A DNA stretch of 64,000 nucleotides, taken from the NCBI GenBank assembly GCA_016717205.1, contig JADKGC010000009.1, positions 186,001-250,000 of the forward strand, in the 5' to 3' direction. Origin of the DNA: Candidatus Flexifilum breve (GTDB lineage: Bacteria > Chloroflexota > Anaerolineae > Aggregatilineales > Phototrophicaceae). The notes under the pieces are model-generated. The model saw only the letters and a program-made list of their open reading frames with translations. It had not been told where the DNA came from and ran no database searches. The position numbers were made by a program, and so were the translations under genes. This document shows, one piece after another, positions 51,531-58,469 of the stretch (positions are counted from its first letter, which is position 1; every line of letters begins with the position of its first letter).

Positions 51531-52070
51531 TCACCCGCCGATGCGGCTGGTCGGGACACGATCCATTGGTTGTTTCACATCATCCTCCTGCCGGAAGAAG
51601 ACGCGCAGGGTCAGCGTGCCAAAAGTCACCTCATCACCATAGCCGACCATGTACGGATAATGGGGGCGCAGGCGAGCCTTATTCAGAAAAGTGCCATTCG
51701 TGCTGCCCAAATCAGTCAGCAGGAGCGTGTTCTCGTACCAGAAGAACATGGCATGGCAGCGCGATACGCCCTTCTGCCACCCCTCATACGGCGTAAGATC
51801 GATGTGCGGCGGTGTCGGTGTATCTTCATCCGACCGCCCAATCACCGATTTCGTCGTGAGCGTGTAGCGCAGCAGCTTCGGCTTATTCATGCCCACCTCT
51901 AGGGCGAACACCAATTTGACGCAGAAACGGCGTTTGCTCGCTAGTTCCAGGTCGAAGTTCGCTTTGTCAAAGATCCGCGCCCGTTGCAGCAGACCAGTTG
52001 GTTTGTCGCAGCGTGTGCAGGTGCTATGCCCCAGCTGGAGATCCATGCCACAGGATGGACAAGTATTCAT
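51531..52070 (-). CDS. Zinc-ribbon FHA-domain protein
   Basis: 179 residues. An N-terminal zinc ribbon (CPSCGMDLQLGHSTCTRC, two CxxC pairs at 4-7 and 18-21) is followed by an FHA domain at ~75-160. The phosphothreonine-binding residues are in place: VIGRSDED, GVSRCHAMFFWYE and LTDLGSTNGTFLN. It binds phospho-Thr peptides, so it should act downstream of a Ser/Thr kinase, but none is nearby. A TACAAT box on the minus strand in the AT-rich DNA near 52130 may be its promoter. It ends with a strong terminator. Confidence 0.9.
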   Translation of the reverse strand: MNTCPSCGMDLQLGHSTCTRCDKPTGLLQRARIFDKANFDLELASKRRFCVKLVFALEVGMNKPKLLRYTLTTKSVIGRSDEDTPTPPHIDLTPYEGWQKGVSRCHAMFFWYENTLLLTDLGSTNGTFLNKARLRPHYPYMVGYGDEVTFGTLTLRVFFRQEDDVKQPMDRVPTSRIGG

Positions 52071-52327
52071 GCCGTCTCACGTCCCTGGTACTTGTGCAGG
52101 CCGATTTGTAAGGAAAAGATTATGTGTTGAATGCATTGTAGCGCATAAAAAAGACGAAAATTGTAAAATCCAAATAGGATAGTACATTGGTACATAAGCC
52201 CATCATAAAGACTTGACGAAAGTCAGAGGGCTAACTGTGCAGAATCGCCAGAATTCGAAAACTTAAGATTTGAAAACACAAACGTAACATAAAATAGATA
52301 CACATCAGATTATTTCAATGCTGGGTT

Positions 52328-52663
52328 ATGTTTGTGCGTGCCGAACACTCGCTCGTTCGTTACCGGTTGCCGCCTTTGGTCATCGCGCTGATTTTCTTCG
52401 TGATCAGTACGCTGCTCTTCACCTATCCGCTGGTTGCGCACTTCAGTACTCACGTTCTAGGCTGGAACAAGCTCGACAGCTACAAAATTCTCTTGTTGTC
52501 CCGTTGGGTGCCGCATACGCTGTTCGATCGCGGCACGTCGCCGTGGTTCGTGCCCAACATCTACTATCCGTACGGCTATCATCTGGTGTCCGGCGAAGTC
52601 ACGTCGCTGCATTCGTTTGGTCAGCTGACTATCACAATGCTGGTCGGCGAAATCGTGATCTAA
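52328..52663 (+). pseudogene. Truncated membrane glycosyltransferase-like fragment
   Basis: A 111-residue reading from ATG 52328 has one clear transmembrane helix (PPLVIALIFFVISTLLFTYPLVAHF). It then has a loop typical of the first extracytoplasmic loop of large GT-C-like membrane proteins (RGTSPWFVPNIYYPYGYHLV), and stops abruptly at a TAA. Full-length relatives have hundreds more residues and many membrane segments. Nothing after 52663 continues it in any frame. It is best read as the 5' stump of a deleted gene. Confidence 0.65.
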
Positions 52664-52702
52664 GTATGAATTATCTACAAAGATAAAAAACGTAAACCGG
52701 CT

Positions 52703-52708
52703 TATAAT
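52703..52708 (+). promoter_or_regulatory. -10 box of the large histidine kinase gene
   Basis: A perfect TATAAT lies 37 bp upstream of the ATG at 52745, in AT-rich DNA. No convincing -35 box is present at 16-18 bp spacing, so activation by a regulator is possible. Confidence 0.45.
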
Positions 52709-52744
52709 GGGATTACGTGACAAGCTGACTGTTGAGAATAACCA

Positions 52745-55700
52745 ATGACGCTGTCCATTGATCTGCCGCATCCTACCCACCATGTCACCATCATCGATCA
52801 CGATAGCGTGCAAGCGGCACTACTCCATACACAAATTGTCACCGCCTTGACTGACGTTGCCGTCGATTGTGTGACCGTCACCTCGGTCGACGAACTTCCT
52901 ATCGCACCCAAAAGACAGTTCGATGTCATCATCTGCGATGAAACGTGCCTGGCGCTGGCGGGCAGCGACTGCCTGCGCGAGATTCAACTCCGGAGACCGG
53001 GTGCCGCAGTCATTGTCGCGGCCAACACCGGCACAGTGCAGGATGCCGTGGATATGATGCGCCACGGTGCCCGCGGTTTCGTCGAAAAAGCGGATACGCC
53101 GCGGCTCATTCGGCTCATTCGCGAAGAACTGGCGAGCGCCCCGCTGCCTGGCAGCTCATCAGGAACAATCATATCGGGTGAGCTGACGACCACCAGCACG
53201 CTCGTCGATCTGCTCGACGATATGGTCGACGCTGCCGCCTGCGTCGATCTGCGTGAACGAACCATTATCTACGCCAGCGCAGCTTTCGAAAGCGTGTTTG
53301 GCTATCCGCTGCGCCGCCTGACGGAGGAACCGGAGTTCTACCGGCAAGTTCTGCATCCCGACGATGTGGAGCGCGTCACCGCGGCCATGCAGGACTGCCT
53401 CCAGACCGGAAGCACTGACCTCGAACATCGCATCATCTGGCCGGATGGTCAAGTCCGCTGGCTGCACCGGAAAGCCCGGGTGAGTTTCGACAGCGCCGGA
53501 CGCCCGCTGCTGCTCAAAGATTCAGCCCGCGACATCACCGAGCGCAAACAAATCGAACACACGCTGGCCGCGGTCGAGGCGAAGGAGCGGGCACTCCTGG
53601 CGGCTATTCCGGATATCATTTTTCACCTCGACGCGGAGGATGTGATTCTGGATGTTCGGGGAACGATCCCCGACCGCGGCCATCCAATGCTCACGCTAGT
53701 CGGCGAAACGATGCAGGGCTTGCTGACCAAACCCTTGTTCCCCGCCGATATCATCCATCAGATTATCGCCATGCTGGCTCAGGTGCGAAGCAGCCGGCAA
53801 ACGCTAACGGTTGAGTATCGTACCGTCCATCAGCATCAATATGAAGCGCGCTTTGCGCCGATTGGCGATACGGATGAAATCCTGGCGCTCGTACGCGACA
53901 TCACCGAACGCAAACAGGCGGAACACGACTTGTATACGAGCCGCGAACAATATCGCAGCCTGCTCGAAAGCTCGGATGCCGCTATCACCATGTTAAACGC
54001 CGACGGGCACTACTTGTACCTCAATGCCATTGCCGCGCAGCCCTTTGGCGTGCCTGCTGACCAACTCGTCGGCAAAACCGTGTTTGATCTGTTCCCTCTC
54101 GATCAGGCGAATCAGACTTTGCGGGATCTGCGCGCCGTGTTTGCCAGCAACAGCGGCATGAGTTTGGAACCGCAGGTCAGCATCGGCGGCCAAACTCATT
54201 GGTTCAGCACACGTATCGAGCCGATCCGCGCTGCTGACGGCAAGCCCTATGCGGCACTGATCCACGCCAGCGAGATCACTGCCCGGAAGTTGATGGAACT
54301 AGAACTACGGGCCAGCGAAGCACGCTACCGCAGCATCGTCGAAGACCAAACCGATCTCATCTGCCGTTATGATCCGGACATGCGCATCACTTTTGGCAAC
54401 GAGGCGTACTGCAAGTCCTTCGGGATGAAACTGGACGAGGTGATCGGTAGATCGTTCTTCGAGCGCATCCCGCCCGAAGAACACGAGGCCGCGCGCGCAT
54501 ATATCCAGTCACTGACCCGTGAGAATCCAACGGCGGTGTCCGTCCATCACTCCATTCATGCCGACGGCAGCATGCGCTGGGTAGAATGGCGTGATCGCGC
54601 CATCTTTGATGAACGCGGAGAGATTGCCGAATATCAGGGCGTAGGCCGCGACATCACCAAACAAAAACGCGCCGAGGCCGCACTGCAGGGCTCGTATGAG
54701 CTGTTAGAACAGCGGGTCGTCGAGCGAACCGCCCAGTTGCAGAGCACGACCAACCGCCTCGAAGCGATTTTCCAGCACAGCGCCGACGCGATTCTGCTGG
54801 TGGATGTCACCCGCGGCATTCAGCAAGCCAACCGCGCCTTCGGTGACTTAATCGGCCGGGAAGCTGATGCCATCCTTGGGCGGCACCTGGCCGGGTTCTG
54901 CCAGCCCAGTGCGACCGAACAGATCGAGGCGGCGGTGCGGGCCACTGTCCTCGGCAAACAACCGCAGCAGATCGAAACCCGGGTGCTGCACGCTGACGGG
55001 TCCACGCGCGATGTCGAGATGAGCCTCGCGCCCGTCAATCCGTCAAGCCACGAGGTGACCAGCCTCGTGTGCATCATTCGTGACATGACGGCGCACAAGC
55101 GCGCGGAAGCCGAACTACTGGCGCAGGCGCAGCGCTTGCAGCTCGCTGCCGAAGTTGGGGGTATGGGGGTGTGGGAATGGGATATTCCGAGCGGCCTCAT
55201 CACCGGCGATGATCAAATGCGCGCGTTGTATGGCGTCACCAGCGAAGAAACCATGTCGATCCTCGATGTCTGGGCGAGCACCCTCGTCCACCCCGAAGAT
55301 GTACCCCGCCTCCAGGAAGAAGCGACCTATTATCTCGAACACGGTTCGATTCTGGATACCCATTTCCGCATCAATCCGGATAATGCGCCACCGCGTCATG
55401 TGCGTTTGCGCGCCGTGATGCTGCGCGACAGTGACGGCAACCCGATCCGCTCCATTGGCATCAATTGGGACGTGACTGATGAGAAAGCCGCCGCCGAAGC
55501 GTTGGAACGCGCGCTTCAGCGTGAAAAGGAGTTGGGTGAACTCAAGTCGCGCTTCGTCTCGATGGCGTCGCACGAGTTTCGGACGCCGCTCGCCTCAATC
55601 CTCGCGACTACCGACAGCCTCGCGCTGTACCGCAGCAAGATGGATGAAACAAAAATCGATGAACGGTTGAATCGGATTCGCCAGCAGGTGATGCAGTTGA

Positions 55701-56263
55701 CCGACCTCATCGAAGACATGCTGCAGCTCGCCCGCATTCAGGCGGGGCGCGTCAAGTTTGACCCGGCGATGGGGGACATCGGACGGTTGTGTGTCGAACT
55801 TATCGAAGAATACGATACGCAGCCTGACTATCAGGGGCGCATCATTTTTGAGCCGGATGCAGCGCCAGTGACGGCCAGTTTCGACCGGCGGCTGCTCCGT
55901 CAGGTGATCGGCAACCTGCTGCACAATGCCCTGAAGTACTCGACGGCGGGGCAGATGGTGCTGATCAAGGTCACGCAAAGTGAGTGTCACTTCAGCATCA
56001 CGATTAAAGACGAGGGGATTGGTGTGCCACAAGACGACCTCAAACGGCTGTTCGAGCCCTTCCACCGCGCCAGCAATGTCGGCGCGATTGCCGGGACAGG
56101 GCTCGGGTTGAGCATCGCTCTGGAAGCCGTCGAACTTCACGGTGGGGCGATTACCGTGGATAGTGAAGTCGGCACGGGCACGATCTTCACAGTGGTGCTG
56201 CCCAAAACCCAGACGCAGAACGACCCGAATTGCGCGCCCACCGCCGAAACGAATGAGGCATGA
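52745..56263 (+). CDS. Receiver / multi-PAS hybrid sensor histidine kinase
   Basis: 1172 residues, soluble. An N-terminal receiver-like domain (about 12-125) has the Asp in FDVIICDETCLALAG, the Thr-type switch in AANTGT and the Lys in RGFVEKAD. Six PAS/PAC units follow (roughly 155-275, 275-390, 390-520, 520-640, 665-790 and 790-920). Each ends in the RDITERK-type motif (several copies, including RDITKQKRAEAAL). The kinase core has His943 in SMASHEFRTPLAS, N box LLHNALKYSTAGQ, G1 KDEGIGVPQDD and G2 GTGLGLSIALEAVELHGG. An N-terminal receiver feeding a kinase suggests a phosphorelay integrating several signals. There is no adjacent response regulator. Confidence 0.93.
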   Translation: MTLSIDLPHPTHHVTIIDHDSVQAALLHTQIVTALTDVAVDCVTVTSVDELPIAPKRQFDVIICDETCLALAGSDCLREIQLRRPGAAVIVAANTGTVQDAVDMMRHGARGFVEKADTPRLIRLIREELASAPLPGSSSGTIISGELTTTSTLVDLLDDMVDAAACVDLRERTIIYASAAFESVFGYPLRRLTEEPEFYRQVLHPDDVERVTAAMQDCLQTGSTDLEHRIIWPDGQVRWLHRKARVSFDSAGRPLLLKDSARDITERKQIEHTLAAVEAKERALLAAIPDIIFHLDAEDVILDVRGTIPDRGHPMLTLVGETMQGLLTKPLFPADIIHQIIAMLAQVRSSRQTLTVEYRTVHQHQYEARFAPIGDTDEILALVRDITERKQAEHDLYTSREQYRSLLESSDAAITMLNADGHYLYLNAIAAQPFGVPADQLVGKTVFDLFPLDQANQTLRDLRAVFASNSGMSLEPQVSIGGQTHWFSTRIEPIRAADGKPYAALIHASEITARKLMELELRASEARYRSIVEDQTDLICRYDPDMRITFGNEAYCKSFGMKLDEVIGRSFFERIPPEEHEAARAYIQSLTRENPTAVSVHHSIHADGSMRWVEWRDRAIFDERGEIAEYQGVGRDITKQKRAEAALQGSYELLEQRVVERTAQLQSTTNRLEAIFQHSADAILLVDVTRGIQQANRAFGDLIGREADAILGRHLAGFCQPSATEQIEAAVRATVLGKQPQQIETRVLHADGSTRDVEMSLAPVNPSSHEVTSLVCIIRDMTAHKRAEAELLAQAQRLQLAAEVGGMGVWEWDIPSGLITGDDQMRALYGVTSEETMSILDVWASTLVHPEDVPRLQEEATYYLEHGSILDTHFRINPDNAPPRHVRLRAVMLRDSDGNPIRSIGINWDVTDEKAAAEALERALQREKELGELKSRFVSMASHEFRTPLASILATTDSLALYRSKMDETKIDERLNRIRQQVMQLTDLIEDMLQLARIQAGRVKFDPAMGDIGRLCVELIEEYDTQPDYQGRIIFEPDAAPVTASFDRRLLRQVIGNLLHNALKYSTAGQMVLIKVTQSECHFSITIKDEGIGVPQDDLKRLFEPFHRASNVGAIAGTGLGLSIALEAVELHGGAITVDSEVGTGTIFTVVLPKTQTQNDPNCAPTAETNEA

Positions 56264-56288
56264 TTCGCGTTAACGAGCGAATCATGCC
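56257..56288. terminator. Bidirectional hairpin between convergent genes
   Basis: A perfect 12-bp stem, GGCATGATTCGC/GCGAATCATGCC with an 8-base loop, includes the kinase stop codon (TGA 56261-56263). It lies 19 bp from the stop of the convergent SH3b gene. There is no T-run on either side, so termination strength is uncertain. Confidence 0.6.
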
Positions 56289-56307
56289 CCACAACTCGTT
56301 GTCCTAG

Positions 56308-57447
56308 CTACGGCACCGTGGTCACTTCTGGCGTGGTCTCCGTCGTGGGCACAGGCACCGTCGGCGGCACCACAGTCACGACAGCGGTCACTTCCGGCGT
56401 AACGTTCGGATCCACGGTCGCGGTGACTTCAGCAGTCGAGTCCGGCGTGAGCGAGACGGTCGGTGTCACAATCGGCACTTGATTGCACGGACCGGCGGCG
56501 ATCACAACCGAACGCGCCACCCAACCGGGCGATCCCAGCGCCAGCACCGAATACCATTGTCCATCAGCCGATACGCCCGTCACGACCAATGGCTGCTGCG
56601 CCGGCCACACGACCAGAATCGCGTTTTGCAACCCCGGCCCGGTGCGGACATTGAAGTTGCCGCTGCTGCCAATCGTGCACGCCCCATTAATCGGCGTGAC
56701 TTGGAATGGCGGGACAACCACGGGCACTGGCGGCTGCGTACCCACAATGCACGGCCCGCGCCCGAGCGTCAGGGTGACGTTACCGACGATTTCGGGGGCG
56801 GCTGCGATCCGCACTTCATTCAGTTGATCACCGGGACCAAAGCTCAAACAGGCATTGTCGAGGTCGCCGCGCAGCAGCGCCACCTGCTGACCATTCGCGT
56901 CCCGCACTTCGAGATAGGCGTCTACCACCAGCGGATTCGCGTCGATCAACAGTGTGGTTGTGTTGACCGGGTCTGTATTGAAGCTGTAGACCTGCAGACC
57001 AGCGGGTTGTGGCAGCACAACACCTACGGGACGCCCAACTTCCAGCCGCGTGGTCGTCGTGGCCGCCTCGTTGAGACTCAGCGCCAGCACATAATTGCCT
57101 GTCGTGCCGCTTACGATGATCGTATAGTTCCCGCTCACGGGCAGGCGGTACGTCAGCACCGCGCTGCGCTCAAAGGCCGCCAGCAGATTGTCATTCGCTG
57201 CGAGCGTTTCACCAGATGGACCGACCAGTCGCACATTCGGGTCCATGCCGGTGCTCGCCCCGTTGACGCGGATGCTGACCACATCGCCCGCCGTGCCGCT
57301 GAACATGTATTGGGTCGGCGCGTTGTCCGCACCCACCACCCCTTGAATTACCGTACCATACGTGAGAATGCCGCTGTCCTGCGCCGAGATCAACGTCGCG
57401 GCGATGACCAGCAAGCTGACGGTCACCAACACCAGAAATCGCTTCAT
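56308..57447 (-). CDS. Secreted SH3b-domain protein
   Basis: 379 residues from ATG 57447 (GAGGAGA upstream). A signal peptide (MKRFLVLVTVSLLVIAATLISAQ) is followed by a PPC-like beta-sandwich (about 30-135: YMFSGTAGDVVSIRV, GNYTIIVSGTTGNYVL). A second beta domain comes next, and then an SH3b domain near 260-325 (GNFNVRTGPGLQNAILVV, DGQWYSVLALGSPGWV). The C-terminal ~50 residues are Thr/Val/Pro repeats. It is likely an envelope or exported binding protein. The TPEVTA-type tail is shared in style with the TIGR03663-NHL protein, suggesting a common surface-associated tail class. Confidence 0.85.
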   Translation of the reverse strand: MKRFLVLVTVSLLVIAATLISAQDSGILTYGTVIQGVVGADNAPTQYMFSGTAGDVVSIRVNGASTGMDPNVRLVGPSGETLAANDNLLAAFERSAVLTYRLPVSGNYTIIVSGTTGNYVLALSLNEAATTTTRLEVGRPVGVVLPQPAGLQVYSFNTDPVNTTTLLIDANPLVVDAYLEVRDANGQQVALLRGDLDNACLSFGPGDQLNEVRIAAAPEIVGNVTLTLGRGPCIVGTQPPVPVVVPPFQVTPINGACTIGSSGNFNVRTGPGLQNAILVVWPAQQPLVVTGVSADGQWYSVLALGSPGWVARSVVIAAGPCNQVPIVTPTVSLTPDSTAEVTATVDPNVTPEVTAVVTVVPPTVPVPTTETTPEVTTVP

Positions 57448-57578
57448 ATCTGCTCTCCTCTGGATAAGCATCGCTCCATTCTAGTTTATTATTCTGGAAA
57501 TGTTTGTTGATTTGGAAGATTTAGGCAGCAGTTGCATAGCAATCTTTAAGCTAAACGATAAAATCGCTTCTTTCAGGA

Positions 57579-57607
57579 TTGACGCTTCGCCTCGTCATCA
57601 TTAGAAT
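57579..57607 (+). promoter_or_regulatory. rplY promoter
   Basis: TTGACG (57579-57584), a 17-bp spacer and TAGAAT (57602-57607) form a near-consensus promoter about 90 bp before the rplY start. Confidence 0.72.
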
Positions 57608-57661
57608 CGACCCATTTCTGATCGTTTCCAGCGTGTTTCCTAGACAAACTCGCCATATCCC

Positions 57662-57678
57662 CTCAGGTGCAGCCTGAG
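57662..57678 (+). promoter_or_regulatory. Small leader hairpin before the rplY ribosome binding site
   Basis: CTCAGG/CCTGAG with a 5-base loop ends 3 bases before AGAGGAGA. It could modulate access to the ribosome binding site; with a 6-bp stem the evidence is modest. Confidence 0.4.
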
Positions 57679-57697
57679 CAAGAGGAGAATGTAAATC

Positions 57698-58345
57698 GTG
57701 GCAGATAATTACACCATAGATGCACAGGCGCGCAGCATCACCGGCAAGAAAGTGAGCCAACTGCGGAATCAGGGTTTGGTTCCGGCGGTGGTTTACGGTG
57801 AAGCCGTTCAACCTGTGCATGTGCAAATCCCCTACCGGGCGCTCGAAGTGGCTCTGATGAAGGCGGGCGGTACGCACCTGATCACCCTGTCGGTGGAAGG
57901 CCAGGCGCACACGGTTATCACCCGTGACGTCCAGCGCGATATCCTCAAGGGCAAGATCACCCATGTCGATTTCCTCGCTGTTTCGGCGACGACAAAGCTG
58001 AAGACGGAAGTGCCCGTCCACTTCACCGGCGAAGCTCCGGCGGTTGCGCTGCGCGTCGGCGTGCTCAACACCGTGACGCCCTACGTGGAAGTGGAGGCCC
58101 TCCCCGCCGACCTCATCGATCATATCGACGTCGATCTGTCTTCGCTCAAAATGGTGGGCGATGCGATCCACGTGCGTGATCTGAAGCTGGGCGACAAGGT
58201 GGTCGCAGTGACTGACGAAGACACGGTCATCGTGGCCGTTGGTATCATCGGCGCAGGCGCGGCCGAAGAACCGGTCGAAGGCGAAGTGACGTCGGCAGAA
58301 CCCGAAGTCATCCAGAAGGGCAAGATCGAAGAAGACGAGGAATAG
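57698..58345 (+). CDS. rplY: Ribosomal protein bL25 (long CTC form)
   Basis: A 215-residue bL25 with the 5S-rRNA-binding N-terminal domain (1-95; GKKVSQLRNQGLVPAVVYGE, HVDFLAV). It also has the C-terminal beta domain of the CTC/general-stress type (VPVHFTGEAPAVALRVGV, DLIDHIDVDLSSLKMVGDAI) and an acidic Glu-rich tail. The GTG start at 57698 has AGGAGA 10 bases upstream. It is monocistronic, with a consensus promoter and a strong terminator. It binds 5S rRNA in the 50S subunit. Confidence 0.96.
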   Translation: MADNYTIDAQARSITGKKVSQLRNQGLVPAVVYGEAVQPVHVQIPYRALEVALMKAGGTHLITLSVEGQAHTVITRDVQRDILKGKITHVDFLAVSATTKLKTEVPVHFTGEAPAVALRVGVLNTVTPYVEVEALPADLIDHIDVDLSSLKMVGDAIHVRDLKLGDKVVAVTDEDTVIVAVGIIGAGAAEEPVEGEVTSAEPEVIQKGKIEEDEE

Positions 58346-58370
58346 TCCTCGTTTCGCTCTGCAGACAAAA

Positions 58371-58403
58371 GGGCGATCTCCGGTGGGAGATCGCCCTTTT
58401 TTT
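58371..58403 (+). terminator. Intrinsic terminator of rplY
   Basis: A perfect 11-bp stem, GGGCGATCTCC/GGAGATCGCCC with a GGTG loop, is followed by T7. An A-run on the left side would let it also stop minus-strand gyrA transcripts. Confidence 0.93.
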
Positions 58404-58421
58404 GATTCTGATTATCTTTGT

Positions 58422-58442
58422 GGGTAGACACCCCGTCTGCCC
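58422..58442. repeat. Palindromic repeat, short form
   Basis: GGGTAGAC (58422-58429) and GTCTGCCC (58435-58442) pair with one G-T wobble and a 5-base loop. The GTCTGCCC arm is identical to that in the element at 2358. It lies in the rplY-gyrA convergent gap. Confidence 0.6.
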
Positions 58443-58469
58443 CGACACTCCGCCTCTTGAGCTGCCGCG

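Noticed and set aside
45157..52700. Genomic island integrated at tRNA-Gly
   Set aside because: The gene content looks accessory, but I found no integrase and no second copy of the tRNA 3' end that would mark an attachment site.
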